From the NCBI GenBank assembly GCA_031308135.1, contig JAHLJT010004567.1, forward strand, positions 133,027,060 to 133,091,059: DNA of 64,000 nt. Direction: 5' to 3'. Of the stretch, positions 1 to 11,860 are shown one piece after another. Numbering within the stretch: position 1 is the first letter of the stretch; the number at the start of each line of letters is the position of its first letter. The notes beneath the pieces are model-generated. The model worked only from the letters and a program-made list of their open reading frames with translations, was not told the DNA's origin and made no database searches. The translations under genes and the position numbers were made by a program. Source of the stretch: Acheta domesticus. Its lineage: Eukaryota > Arthropoda > Insecta > Orthoptera > Gryllidae.

Positions 1-434
1 TTAAAATTTATTTTCCCCATTTGATCAAAAACATTTCGAAATGTTTTCTTACAAAGACATTAAATTTCAACGGTACCTACTCCACCTCTAGTTCATAATA
101 AATTACAGTTGGCTCCGGAGTACTGATACAAAAAAGGGCTTTTTTCCCTTTTCTTAAAACAAATAGACAACGATGTATCAGCGTAGGAGGTATCGGCAAA
201 ACTGCGTTAGAAACAAAAAGCGTAGGAGTGAAGACTAACCGCACCTCGAGCGGAAGAAAGAAATCCGCGGAACTTTAGTTTCAAAGACGAGTTCCCAGAA
301 GTTTAAACACATTACACTCTTCTAGTAACACATGTATTTTTTGTGTTGAGATGGTCAATGCTTGTAATACTATACACCAATAAAATTCCATAAAATATGA
401 GTTCTTTAATCTGAGACATGTTTGTTTTCTCGTT
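1..434. other. AT-rich sequence, nothing recognised
   Basis: No repeat partner, splice-flanked frame or structural motif was seen. The short frames have no recognisable domain. Confidence 0.55.
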
Positions 435-655
435 TGTTTCGTACTTGGCGCATAGGCCCGTGTACTGGTCATGGCCTACCAGCAGCGTCCCGGCCTCGCG
501 GCCAATGGGTTAAGGGCATACGTGTGGTTAGCACGAAGTCATCCCCACGCCATATTCTAGTCTTCTCAATCTGAGATGTGAATTTTCTCATCGTCACACA
601 TCAATATATACTGGGACATTGCAAGGAAAACGCACACTATAATCTTGCCCGACAG
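435..655 (-). mobile_element. SINE family C, diverged copy lacking a clear tRNA head
   Basis: This stretch matches the SINE-like element at 44540-44812 in the same order and orientation. Shared blocks include GTGGTTAGCACGAAG, a GTCACACA.CAATA.ATACTG.GACATT block, and an AAGGA...CGCACA.TATAAT block near 625-650. The match ends where the other copy continues into its tRNA-like head, so this copy is 5'-truncated or diverged beyond recognition there. Family assignment rests only on comparison within the window. Confidence 0.6.
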
Positions 656-1440
656 GCATCTGAGAATTACTGTACCTAAATTAAACAGGATTCATTGTAC
701 TAAAACAGAAAACGACTTTTGAATTGTAACACTAAAAATTAGTAACTTTTCATTATAATTTAAATTTGATCGCTTGACAAATTTGACGTGAGAGAAAGTG
801 CGAAGTGTGACCGAGAGTCGTGTAGTAAATGTTATGCCCCAGAAGAAAGAGATATATTTCTTGTGTGTAGTGTTTCGTTCCATTACTTTCGTTACCGCCT
901 AGTCTCGAGGAGGACTGCTGCCTCAAGATAACACGCCCTCGAAAAGAAGGCTACCTTACCAGGAACGATTCTTTCACTTTATCGTTCTTCCCCTTTTTAG
1001 TACACATAGCCTCTCGTCTATAACCCCTTTTTTCAATTTATTTTATATTCACCCTCAACTTTTTCCTGATATCATTTTTTCTTCCTCTCCTTTCTCATCT
1101 TTTTGTTTTCCTATTCTTTATTCGTCGCTTCTTTCTTCTTTTACCCTAATTTCTCCCTTTCTTTGTTTTTCTGTCTTGCTATTTCTGGGCAACATTTTTC
1201 TCTCTTCTCTATTCATATTCGCACAAAGGACAACACACACTTCTAGATCCTTCATCCCCAAACTGTCTGGTTATTTTTTCTCACCCGCCTTTTCCGCAGT
1301 GTGGCGCCGCATTCACAGTCCTCATTAACGGCCGCCTCGCTGCACCGCCATCCCCGTACGAGGTCCTGCCCCCTCCACGCCCGGTCTCGCCACGGAGAAG
1401 GCCCCAAACTCCGATCTTTCGCGGCCACACTGCAGTCGTA
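656..1440. other. AT-rich then pyrimidine-rich unique sequence
   Basis: No gene or repeat partner seen. A T/C-rich tract with scattered CTTT and TTTC motifs runs from about 1020 to 1230 and GC content rises from about 1300 onward. The short frames are featureless. Confidence 0.5.
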
Positions 1441-1794
1441 AGAAGGAGAATCTAGCGCCCAGCTGCACTGATAGGTAGTTTTCCGTAGTTTCTCCGATCA
1501 ATAATAATAGGCGAAACGCCGGAGGAGTACCCTAACAAATGGACCATAGACCGAGCGCTATCTTTCCTTCCTATTCCTTGCCCTATCTTCACCCGTTACT
1601 CACACACACTTACATGCACTACACTACCTCTCGTATCGGGGGCTTGAAGCTTGTCCCGGCTGGGGCAGTACCCCGCTGGTAGGGGATACCTGGTTGGAGA
1701 AAATTCCGCAAGCCGACGAGTAGGTCGCGATAAAAACACGCACTATACTCACGGGACTATGCAGTTGCCGTCCCCGGAATGACCAATCAATAAT
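1441..1794 (+). mobile_element. SINE-like family A, copy A1 (5'-truncated)
   Basis: The copy starts inside the family body at GGAGAATCTAGCG, then shows the GATAGGTAGTTTTCCGTAG block, a GTACCCTAACAAATGGACC block, a CACACAC/CATGCACTACACTACC linker, and the CTTGTCCCGGCTGGGGC segment with the paired CCCCGCTGGT.GGGGATACCTGG motif. It ends near CCCCGGAATGACCAATCAAT, the AATCAAT-type tail shared with the copies at 20228-20732 and 34617-35175. The tRNA-like head is absent, consistent with truncation. A C-rich island begins immediately downstream. Confidence 0.75.
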
Positions 1795-1799
1795 TCCCA

Positions 1800-2480
1800 T
1801 CCACAACCCCTGCCCCAACCCCGGTGACGCCCCGACATCTTTCTTCTCCTCTGACTCCGGCTCCAGCCTCGGCCACCCCAACGATGTTCCTACCCGTCGC
1901 CGGTCTCGCCCCGCATTCCCTTCTCCTCTCCCAAAACCCCACTGCCCGATCCAAGACCCAGCAATTTCCCTTACTCCAACCCCGTCCTCACTCCCCCCCC
2001 TTGCACCCGATCTTGCTCCCGCTTTAAGGTTCCTCCCCTTTCACCCCGGCCCTAAACCCCTCTCCCCCAGAACCACCTCTGGCCTCAGACCCAGCTCCTG
2101 CTCGCCCACACCCCCGGCCCCGGCGCCACCCCGAGATCGTTCTCCTCCCCTGTCCGCAGCCCCAGCCTCATTTCCTACTCGTCCCAGCTGTCGTCCCCTA
2201 GTCCCTTAGCCACTGCGAAAACTCCACTCCCCGACCCAAGACCCAGCATCTCCTCTTACTCCAGCCCCGGCCTCGCCTCCATCTTTTGCAGCCGACCTCG
2301 CCTCCGCCTTCAGGTCCTTCCCCTTTCACCCTTGCCTAAGCCCCGCCTCCGGCTCCGCCACTGGCCTCAGCCCCATCTCCTGCTCGCCCACCACTCCTTC
2401 GCCTGCACTTCCCCACCCCTGCCGAGGCCTCGGCTCCTCCCCCGAACCTCGCCACCGCCCTCTCCTCAGCTTCACGTCCT
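1800..2480. repeat. C-rich island built from a decayed ~285-bp tandem duplication
   Basis: The + strand is strongly C-rich. CCAAGACCCAGCA occurs at 1951 and again at 2236 (offset 285), CCCCTTTCACCC recurs at the same offset, and GGCCTCAG.CCCA.CTCCTGCTCGCCCA recurs at 2081 and 2363 (offset 282). The preceding TTCTCCTC..CC...GC.CCAGCCTC block also pairs. This makes about two units, roughly 1825-2112 and 2125-2400, with further decayed sequence to 2480. Long proline-rich frames here follow from composition and are not genes. Confidence 0.65.
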
Positions 2481-2845
2481 CACCGCCATCCTCACCGCCA
2501 CGCGCAACCCCGTTTCTCCCCGCTTCCCCTTCCCCGCCCCGTCCCCGTCAGCGCCCGCGTTCCCACTTCCGCCGTTGCTCGGCCGCCTCCTGCACACCCG
2601 TCAAGCGCCCGGTAATTAAATATTAAACGAGAAAAATTGTTGCAACGGACCCTCGAAAGGGGTAATTTACGAGTCTTGCCTCGGGAAGCGACCGCAGCGC
2701 AGCGAGGCGGAGAGGAACGGCATTTCGTTTCGTTTCCGTTTCGGGAGAATAAAGAGTCGGGAGTGCGGAGAATGTGTTCTGCAGTTACTAAGTGCGGTGG
2801 AACGCGAGACTAGAACTGAGCAAAAAACAAAAACAAATGAGAAAC
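2481..2845. other. CpG-containing edge of the C-rich island, then unique sequence
   Basis: C-rich sequence fades out by about 2620. A GC-rich block around 2660-2710 containing GGGAAGCGACCGCAGCG resembles GGGGAGCGACCGCGGCG near 17615, which also follows a C-rich island. A frame of 95 codons at 2332-2619 is low-complexity (Pro, Leu, Arg, His). Confidence 0.4.
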
Positions 2846-3146
2846 CAGAGGCGTACCCAAGTGGGTGCTCATGCGGCTTCAGCCGCTCTCCCCCTTCCTT
2901 GAAGCCAATGATACGTGTTGAAAAATACAGTTTTTACTAATTTTCTACACCAACAAAAGTCCCAAATACCAGCAAATGTTAACGTATTAATATTAACTAA
3001 AAGTAAACAAATTAAAATACATTTTATAGTCAGCATAAAGGAAAAATAATATTTGCAAGAAAACACTTAGAATGCTGGATATTATGCCTCTAGCCCCCCC
3101 CCCCGTCACTTTCCACACATACAGAAAATTCCTGGATGCACTTCTG
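2846..3146 (+). mobile_element. hAT-type MITE (CAGAGGCGTACCC end)
   Basis: The left end CAGAGGCGTACCC has the CAG.GGCG form frequent in insect hAT elements. The right end CTGGATGCACTTCTG is its decayed inverse. The flank TGAGAAAC on the left resembles (G)GAGAAAAC on the right, compatible with a decayed 8-bp target duplication. The interior, with a CTTCAGCCGCTC / GAAGCCAAT.ATAC start followed by AT-rich sequence, matches the element at 29670-29938 along most of its length. The element is too short to encode a transposase. The hAT assignment is inference from the ends. Confidence 0.65.
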
Positions 3147-4600
3147 GAGAAAACTAAACTTTTTTTAGTATTACAATCTCTCTCCGCTCAGCTATTCCGT
3201 AAGTCTAATATTCCGCATGTGTCCATGTTTTTGAGTCCATTTGTCCTTCTTTCACTCATGTTAAGACCTCTTCCAGTACCAGGAGGCAAGTGGAGTGTTA
3301 CTTGATGCGTCTCCGCCGGCAGGGTGTGAAACTCAGTTTTTTCAGTCCTTCTAGAACATTCAAACAATAAGAAACTAAAAAAAAATCTTTTTGGGATTGT
3401 TTTAATACATGAAACACGCAAAACACGTTTTTTCATTACACCTGCAGAGGTAATAAATATCTTATTCGATTCATGTCGATAAGCCAAATCAATTGCATTT
3501 TTTCCTGTAGAACATTCTGGAATAATTCTAGAAAAAAGTAGTATTTCAAGAAATCTAAATTGTCCGAAACGGATTGAAAAGTGGTACTTTATTGTCCTTC
3601 CTAACAATAAGAATCGTTACTACAGATTGATAATAATTAAATCTACTTTTGATATGAAACAAAAATTTGAAAAAATAATGCTATCCATACATTTTCATGT
3701 AATTTTCTATGCCAGAGGATGGACGAGCTGGGCAACTGTATTATGTTTAAAGTTTCATTAATTATGAAGTTGCATAGCACAAATAAAATTTTTAACATGA
3801 AAATAACCGCGAGAGACGCTACGCTAAACAAATCGATATTCTATTACACAGTAAATAATTGAAAGGAAACTTATTTTCCGACTAAGAGTGCATGTTCACA
3901 CAAAATACCCAATCACGTTGCCAGCTGCATTAGTAGTCAATTAGCATCAGAATAAATATTAAAATATCAAAAATTTATGAAATGTAACTATGGAAAACTT
4001 TCAAAGTATATTAATATTCATAATAGTCAGGGTCCCAACGTGATACCTAATAGTCAGGAGCAAAGATTTAGATCCCCAAAGTTTTAAATCAGTCCTGATA
4101 CGATTCCGCTCTATTTTTAATAACTGAAATTTCTTTGTTATATTTAAACGATGTAAAAGAAAACTCATTATAGTTCATTTATCTAAACTTTTTGCGTTTT
4201 TTCAGATATTAATAGCGCTTTATTGATGTTTTTGATTTGCATTTAACCTATCAAAAAGGCAAATATTTCTGCATAAAAGAGATGTCAAGTACCTCTGATA
4301 GATGAAATGAGGTTTCATAGTAACATTGTTACGCCAGGTCTTACTTAGAGCAATGACCGTCTCTTTTATGCCAAATGAAATCGAAACAAAATTATGTATA
4401 AATAAATTAAAACTGCTTTGATTGATACTTTAAACTCATTAATCAAACACAACCACAATTTTTCAACTCTGTAATACATCGTCTGCAATCGTTTCCAGTG
4501 TAATTTTCGTTGTCTTAAAGAAAAATAGAAAACAAACAAAAAAACCTGTGGCCACTTGTTGTGATCCCCAACAGCTGCGCTGAATTGAGCCACAGTGGTC
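3147..4600. other. AT-rich sequence, no gene recognised
   Basis: The longest frame is 139 codons on the - strand at 3188-3607. It starts with Met, has no signal peptide, motif or repeat that I recognise, and runs through ordinary AT-rich sequence, so I do not call it a gene. A second - strand frame of 86 codons at 4366-4626 is equally featureless. Confidence 0.5.
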
Positions 4601-5600
4601 GAATACACAGCGCACATCTCCCCCACCCCACTACCTCAAAGCCCTGCCATCAATCTCGGCCCAAATTCGCACAGGTCCTCTTTGCTGTCATCAGATCGGT
4701 CTCCCCCCCATCACGGAACGCCTCTCCCTCTACCAAACGCAACCACAGTTCTGTCCCTCTCATTGGCAGTTCTGTAAGGCTACGTCCCACATCCACCTCG
4801 CTCTCTTCCCACAGCATTCTTACCCGCCCCGCTCCTCTCCTTACGTCCCCTCTCCGCCCTGCCCCTCTCCGTCCCGCCCTCTATTCCCCGTCACAGCCCA
4901 GAGCTTCCTAAGCCACACACTGCCCCTTCCCACAGCCGTCCCATCTCTACATTTTCCCCGCCCTGTCCCGATCCTCCCTCTTCCCTCACTACCCCACGAG
5001 ACAATCGAACCTCCGCACTCTCTCCTCCCTTCTGTTCCTATTTCGCTGTTTCCTCCGCTCCCCTCCGGCGCATTCCAGTCTCCCTCCACCCTTTCCGCGT
5101 CCGGACTCCTCCATCTTCCCCGCCATCTTTCTACCTCTGTCTCGAACTCCCTTACTGTCCCTTGTTTGCCTCTCCATCTCTCCAATTTCTCAGTTCCCCG
5201 ACCATTCCTTGCGCATTCAGCCTCGACCTTTCCCCACCCTTGTAATTCCCCATCACGACCCTCCCGCCTCCCCTCCACTGCTTCGTTCTCGACTTCACCT
5301 CCCGCACTCATCTCCACCCTACTTCCCAACCCCACTCATCCTCGTCACCCGCTCTGCTTTCCCTGGCCCTCCGTACGCTCGATTCCATTTCCCGCCCATA
5401 CCACTCCCCGTCCCGACCCTCCTACCTTTCTGTCACTGCTCAGTTTCCGCCTCCACCTCCCGCACTTATCTCTATCCTACTTCCCAACCCCATTCATCCT
5501 CCGTCACCCACTCTGCTTTCTCTTGCCCTCCATCCGCTCGATTCCATTCCCCGCCCTGGCGTCCGCCCCGCGTGCCCGCCTGCGGTCGAAATCCGACTGC
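4600..5600. repeat. C-rich island with a 158-159 bp tandem duplication
   Basis: A strongly pyrimidine-rich + strand region. The block beginning CCTCCCGCACTCATCTC at 5298 recurs as CCTCCCGCACTTATCTC at 5456. The duplication runs for about 100 bp, through CTACTTCCCAACCCCA, GTCACCC.CTCTGCTTTC and GCTCGATTCCATT.CCCGCC, at an offset of 158-159 bp. The preceding CGACCCTCC...CTCC segment is also paired. The 260-codon frame on + (5166-5948) and the 164-codon frame on - (4841-5335) span this composition and are not supported as genes. Confidence 0.7.
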
Positions 5601-5890
5601 GGCCGAAGCGTCACAGCCCCGGTGCGCGAGTTCTCCAAGTTAGGATCCAACCGAAACCCAATCTACAACGCGAGGGAGGGGGTGAAGAGGGGAGGGCGCG
5701 TGGGGTGGGGGGGCGTGCGGCCCGAGTCGCTTCCGCCGGGCGCAGTTGCGCGCCACTTGAAATTACCCGCCGCACTCGACCGCTTGCCACAGCCCCTGGG
5801 CTTCTTCGCGGAGCCGTCCCTCCCGTGCCCTCCGCTTTCCTGGAGCCCTGTTGCTTTTGGCACACGTGGAGTGCATCGGATGAACATTGA
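5600..5890. other. CpG-rich segment at the edge of the C-rich island
   Basis: CpG and GC are much higher than in the flanks, with GCGAGGGAGGGGG and GGGTGGGGGGGCG runs near 5670-5710. The sequence then returns abruptly to AT-rich after about 5890. It could be a regulatory CpG-rich patch or part of the same decayed repeat. No TATA or initiator arrangement was convincing. Confidence 0.35.
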
Positions 5891-7599
5891 GAATTCATAC
5901 GCGAGATTTTTTTCCGTGCGACGAATATCGAGTTTAATTTTTTTATAGATTTGTGTGTAGATTTATTACGTAAAGCGTATGGAATCATCTATTTAAGATT
6001 ATTTCTATCATCTATTGCAGAGCCTGTCTATGATTTAAAAATAACTACCTTTTTCGAATCTCTTATGCTTATTTAGATATATATCAAATCAATTTTTGTA
6101 CGATTTTCTACTCTGTCTGGGTTAATTCCCGGAACGGCTAAACAGACTTCGATGCGGACGGCAAAACCGAAAGTGTATTTGGCCAGGCATAACATTTTTC
6201 ACATTTTTTCTCACGTATAAAGAAGAATGTTTGTGTATACAAATCTACATTTTTAGTCCGATCTGAATAAAATTTTGTACATGTGACCTTTAAAGAAAGA
6301 GAAACTTTGTAAAAAATATTCCTATCACCCTATTCTACCTCTTACAGCAAACTTTGTGTGTTCACTCTGTCAATTTATGCGGAATATTCCTAAAACGATG
6401 CGGATCAATTTATGCGGAATATTCCTAAACGATTCATCAAAGCGAATTAAAGATTTCTTAAAGCCCATTCAAATTCCTACTATACGCTTTAGGAACCCGG
6501 AAATTCGTCCAGCTGTGTTGTGACGGAGAAGGATGGACGTCACCCAGCAGGGGAAATGGCTTTGGGAGAGGTTTGCAGATCTGTTGAAGGCATATAGCCA
6601 TCGGCTTTGGAGTGCATGTAATAGGAGCTACGCGGATTATCTTTCTTTCCGGCCTTCCTGTGGAACAGTATTTGCAAACAAGCAATTCAGTGCGAATAGA
6701 ATTAGAAAGCACTGTAATAGATTTAGTGGGTTTAAGACTAAGGATAATGATTCTGAGCCTCTTAAAAGTCCTTTTGCTGTGGAGATCGTAAAATTCATAT
6801 AACTATTGCAGTGTGAAGTTAAATATTTACAGATCGATATGCACCTAAAAACAAATTGCAAGTATTGGTACTTCAAGAAATTTCGAAAATCATGTTTAAG
6901 GGAAATGTATTATGTGAATTTAAGCTTGAAATGTATCAAAAACATTATGGCTTTGGGAGAGGTCTGCAGGTTTTTTATTTTTAAAGAAAGAAGCATATGT
7001 ACTAGTTTTGAAAATCAACCTAAAACCGTTGTTTGATTGTGGATTGGGGTGGGAACCAGTTGTAATTCCATTTTGAATCAAAATCATTGTTCTAACGTTT
7101 TATTTTATTGAGCTTTTTTTACTAATTCGGAAAGAATCTTTCTCTTACGAGTATGACAATTGAAATATAAAATTTGAAATTTTGTGTTTTAGTTAATACA
7201 TAAAATGATATTAAAATGTGTATTCTTTTATAAATGAGACTATGAAATATCAAAGCAGAGCATAATTTGTAGAGCATAATTTTTAGGTTCCTTTCTCTGG
7301 GAACTTCACATCGGGTCCGCCACGCACAACGGGTATGCCAAATCGTTCCGAAAGTCACTCGACTGTACCTTTTCCCTCCTTGGTACAAGCGGTAACTCCC
7401 CTCTCAGCTCGGAGCCCAGGCACCAGCCAGAGTGAGAGTAACTGGCAATTGCAATTTGTAAGTTTCTTCCTGTCCAAAGATATTTTGATTCTCTCAACAG
7501 GTCTTGATGATCATACTAATCAAGTAATGAATAGTGTGGGCAAGAGCAGCGTAGGGAGTTATTTTAAAATTAAAATGGTGTACACGTTAGCTGATTAAA
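5890..7599. other. AT-rich sequence with one short direct duplication
   Basis: A direct duplication of about 30 bp (TCAATTTATGCGGAATATTC) occurs at about 6370 and 6407. The + frame of 89 codons at 6533-6802 has no recognisable domain. Nothing else was supported. Confidence 0.5.
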
Positions 7600-8172
7600 T
7601 CTAATATATAAAAATCCATTTTTGTTGGTTCGTATTTTATGAGCTGCCGTTCCGTTCATCCGATTGCGATAACACTTTGTCACCTTATTGCTTGCACTTA
7701 CTTGGAGAATATAGCTATAGTACAATGAGAATGTGCGTATGTCTGTCGCTCATACATGCGCGTTGATGATGATTTTATGCGTTTATGCTGGCTTAAGCGC
7801 CCTTGAACAGAAGCTCTACCCTACCCGCCGCACCCTAAAGTATTAAGCTCATCTTCGCTGCATATTCTGCCCCTGCGATTGTGGAATATCGGCCGGAATT
7901 ATTACTTTAACATTATCTCGAGTAAGTAAATCAAATTTCTCCAGGTGTGTTATAGCGAATGCACGCCTAAACCTGAGGGACAACGTTTTCTCAATAGGAT
8001 ACTTGACAATCCTGTACAAACCAGGACATAGAATAAACCCATACTCGCTAGAAAATCTTTCATCTATTAACATTTTTGCAGAGAGTAGCATAAAACGTGA
8101 TTAACAATCACGTGATCAGAATCCTGTGAAGTGTAATACATTGCAATAGCGAAACATTGCAGAGTCCACTAG
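7600..8172 (+). mobile_element. Non-autonomous Helitron, copy 1 (573 bp)
   Basis: The 5' end is TCTAATATATAAAA and the 3' end is CTAG. The element sits exactly between A (7599) and T (8173), the target preference of Helitrons. The body matches the copy at 41318-41741 at both ends: GTTCGTATTTTATG, TTCATCCGATTGC and TTATTGCTTGCACTT near the 5' side, and AATCAAATTTCTCCA, GATACTTGACAA, AAACCAGGACATAGA and AAAACGTGATTAACAAT towards the 3' side. No Rep/helicase coding is present, so it is non-autonomous. It carries about 150 bp of central sequence, around 7741-7919, missing from the second copy. Confidence 0.88.
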
Positions 8173-9733
8173 TTTTCAATATGAATGTATGTCTTAGAAA
8201 ATTTTAAAACAAAATCAAAGTGTGCTGTTATTCTGGAGCCTATTTTTTAAACTTGAAGTGTCAATAAATAATTGTCAATATTGTTTGATATTTTTAAAAT
8301 AATCGCAAAGTAAATTGAACGATGGAATACCATTATTTTGATATAATTGAAAATGATGAATACTAAATTTGTAAGTCTAAACATTCATGTTAAATACTGA
8401 AAATCAAAAACTCAGTAGTGAAGAGTAAAACACTTTTACATGATTGATGACATTTCCTTAGAGCCGTTCATTTACATCTTCCGTTTCTAAAGTAAATTGG
8501 CTGTCACACAATCCAAACAAGTACTTCAATACGCACTCAGCGAAGTTTTAAAACATTTCCATTCCACTTTCTTTATTTATTCAGCCGGAGAGGCCAGGAA
8601 ATCTAATGTACACGGCCGAAGGAAGGAAGGAAGCGGCTCCTCATTTTAGACAGAAAGCTTTACTCTGCCATTGGCAGTCGACGAAAGCAGGCCGAATTGT
8701 CGACGTGCAATTCACAAGCGGATTTTTCAGAGACTCCTACGCGCAACCTTCTCCCTTTATTGTGGGCGCGTACACAAAAAGCAAATGCCGCCCCACTCCT
8801 TCCTGTGCTCTCGAACTCGTCTGGAAGTTGTGTGCAACTGCCACTTTGTCCTCATAAGCGGGGCTGGCAGGCTGTTCGACGCCAATTGATGTGTAAGGCA
8901 AAAAGAAGGTTCTAAGTGGCAGGGTTGTAATATCTCCTTGCGACGACAGTATTTCCGTTTCAGACTTTGAAAATGAGTGAAATCAAACGCTCTAAGAGGT
9001 AATAAAAGTTTCATTTCAGTCATATGTTACAGACTTGTGCAAAAATATTACAATATTAGTATTTGAGTTTTATTGCAAGAAAAATAGCAAGTTACGACGC
9101 AAACATTTCCTTTCAATGAGCGTAAAGTTATGAACATTTAAAGGAAATAAAAGATGTTATGTAGCTATCCTAGCAAATGTGTGAACAACTGCAACTCCAC
9201 AATTTCTCGTCCCATGTGTTTGGCTAATTTGAAACTACCACAATGACGAATTTAATGTTTGTCTTATTTCTATGAAATTTTTTAAATGTAATTATTTCTA
9301 TGGTAGATAGCTTTTATTAAGCAGGGGTTACTAATTAATGTTTACGCTAATAAAGTACATCAACGCTGCAATTGCAAGATAATACATCATTTTCATCAAG
9401 TTGACAATACTGTAAATAACCTTAAAGATGACAGAGATTTCCTTTTAATACTTCGCGTCATTTGTTGTTACTGAAGGTATATTATGTTTTGTAAAACAAA
9501 TTATATACATTTCATTTAATGATTATGGAATGTCGCAAAATATGTGGCAAATAGATTAAAGAAGAATACGTAAGATTTGATAATTATACAAAATCATGAG
9601 TCAGGTATTTTATGGTTTAAAAACAATAAATCGCGGAACGTTAGAACGCGAGTCCTTTCTGAAATAACATTTTTTTAATGAATTCACTTTGGTTAACCAA
9701 ATAGCAAGCACTCTGAATAACAGTCGTATTCTG
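8173..9733. other. Unassigned sequence
   Basis: Mostly AT-rich. A less AT-rich patch at about 8580-8900 has overlapping short frames in three phases (72-88 codons) without recognisable domains or a preferred phase, so no gene is called. Confidence 0.5.
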
Positions 9734-10473
9734 AAGTGTGTACGTAGTGGGGGCGGCTGGGGTGGCCCGCTCTCGGCGGCACTTTTAGGGAGCGGCAAAA
9801 TTTCACAATAAATAATAATATCTTGTAAAACTTTGAACCATTTCATTTCATATTTTTGTCACACCTACGATTCGGACCGATTGAAACGAACACAGAATAT
9901 TTCATTACTTGTTCGTGATGGCTTCTTTAAATGAATGTTTAATAAATGACATCTTGCTCATTGTAGTGACTGCCTATATTGACTTGTAGAGATTTCCGAA
10001 TTTTATTTCCTGCTTCGATTTTTTATGACTAATATTAAGCAAGAATAACTTCTATCTGTAAAAATAGTGCTCAATATTGTAAAATAGCATCTGCAAATTA
10101 CATTACAGTACGGATAAGTCTCTTCAGAGAAGTCCATGAATGACGCTTTGAGAATTAAAAGAAATTTTCATTCATGGACAGTCAGTCGTCTAATTCACAG
10201 TAACTTAATCGTATATAAGTATACACTTTCCGAACTATGATTTTAGTGATTGTTAAATTATTGGACTTTCAAGGAAAATTTTATTGTTTGTGTCCATATA
10301 CATTCGACAATATATTAAATATTTTATTTACGATTCTTATTCATGTAATTGTATGTTTGACTATTTGCTTCGTTGTTCAAGTTTGTATTAGTCTTTTAAA
10401 CTGAATTGCCAAAATAAGGGGACGACAAAATTTTCCTCCGCCCCGGGCGGATGACACCTACGCTACGCTACTG
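9734..10473 (+). mobile_element. hAT-like non-autonomous element
   Basis: The left end reads AAGTGTGTACGTAGTGGGGG followed by a G-rich subterminal stretch and GGCAAAATTT. The right end, read on the other strand, is CAGTAGCGTAGCGTAGG followed by a GC-rich stretch and GGAAAATTTTGTC. The layout (CAG.GGCGTA-like end, GC-rich subterminal DNA, then AAAATTT) is the same at both sides. Flanking 8-mers CGTATTCT and TGTACTAT agree at 5 of 8 positions, so the target duplication is doubtful. The interior is AT-rich without transposase coding. Confidence 0.5.
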
Positions 10474-10878
10474 TGTACTATTATAATAATAGTCAAGAAT
10501 TGCTTTACTTGTGTAACATCCATTCAGAGTCCCCCAGCATAGTTCTCTGAAAGATTCGCTTAAACTTGAACAAACACGGGAACACCAGACCTGCAATTAT
10601 CTGAAGCATCATTTCACTAATAACTTTCCTGTAAGTATTGGAAGTTCTTGAATTTAGAACCATTTTCTATAGGATTATTCTGGGAGTCACAATTGCTTTC
10701 TCGCAGGGACCGAGAGTCGATTGCATTTCTTTGCTGCTGGTTAGGTTACAACCCGAGATGTCTGTCTCGACAACTGTCACCTCATAATTATAAATGACAT
10801 CCCCACCAACGGCAAAAATGCTTATGCTTACTGCTAAAGATATGGTGTTTTGATGTGCTGGAAGTGATTATGTCGGAG

Positions 10879-10913
<35 letters not shown>

Positions 10914-11860
10914 TGTGGTCGTGGTGGTGATGTTGCGCGAGGTAGAGGCGCAGGATTGCGCATCAGTGATGAAAGTCCTCATATTACTAATTTCCAATGC
11001 GTGCATAAAATATACGTCCTCCGTTCATGCAAGATGTGACTATGATTACGTTAGATACCCAGGAACTCGGGAAAAATACAAAAAACATCTATATTACTCT
11101 TTCACAATTCGCGCAGATATTGAAAGAAAATAACGCAGCTTTCGGCGTATGGAAAGGAGTCTTTGGTTTCGCCGGATACTCGGGAACTCCGGAAAATCCA
11201 GTAAAACAATGAAGCGGTTTCGGTTTTATCAGAAAAATACAAATATTTGATTATGTTTTTCCACTTTTCCTCATACTGTACGTACCGACTGACTTCTCAT
11301 CAACTCTCAGAAGAGCTTCTCTGCTTACGACGCAGAGGACTTCAAGCGACAAAAAGGCTGCAAGGAAGAGGCCCGTCATTAACCTTCGCTATTCACGTGT
11401 TGCTTCATGGAACAACAACTTTTTGATATTCTTGGTACATAAAGAACTGTTGTGCTGTGAATATTCTACACTTTGTTATTGAAGTATTCTTGAAGACGGT
11501 TTTTGTTACAATATTTACTTTATTACAATGTTAAACAAGTGTGTTTTATTTGTGTTCTTCAGCAGTTTGCGTGTGATTTTCTTCAACATCATTTTTGCTG
11601 GTGCAAGCCATTAGAAGTATATAATGACGTTGGTGGCAGGGATGGTACCTTCAATTAATGTCCTGTGATTTGGAACATTAATCGAAAATCATTTCTACTA
11701 CGACTTCTGAAATATCCATCGCTTGCAAGAGTGTACATTATACACATTTGTTGTCAGAGAACTTGCGCTTCAAGATATCTACTTGGGTAAACTGTGTATG
11801 CTTAGTCACCAATAGTACACCTCAAAAGACAAGATTGTGGGTTGCTTGTGGCTATGGATG
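10474..11860. other. Unassigned sequence around a short AAT microsatellite
   Basis: Apart from the AAT run at 10879-10914 nothing was recognised. The frames here are short and include the microsatellite itself. Confidence 0.5.
10879..10914. repeat. (AAT)12 microsatellite
   Basis: An uninterrupted AAT run of about 36 bp. Such runs can be the 3' tail of a non-LTR retrotransposon, but no reverse-transcriptase-like sequence was seen upstream. Confidence 0.9.

Noticed and set aside
3188..3607. 139-codon minus-strand frame of ordinary composition
   Set aside because: No motif, partner or flanking signal; in 64 kb a chance frame of this length is plausible.
5166..5948. 260-codon plus-strand frame
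   Set aside because: It spans a C-rich tandem duplication and its edge, with competing frames on both strands; composition explains the lack of stops.
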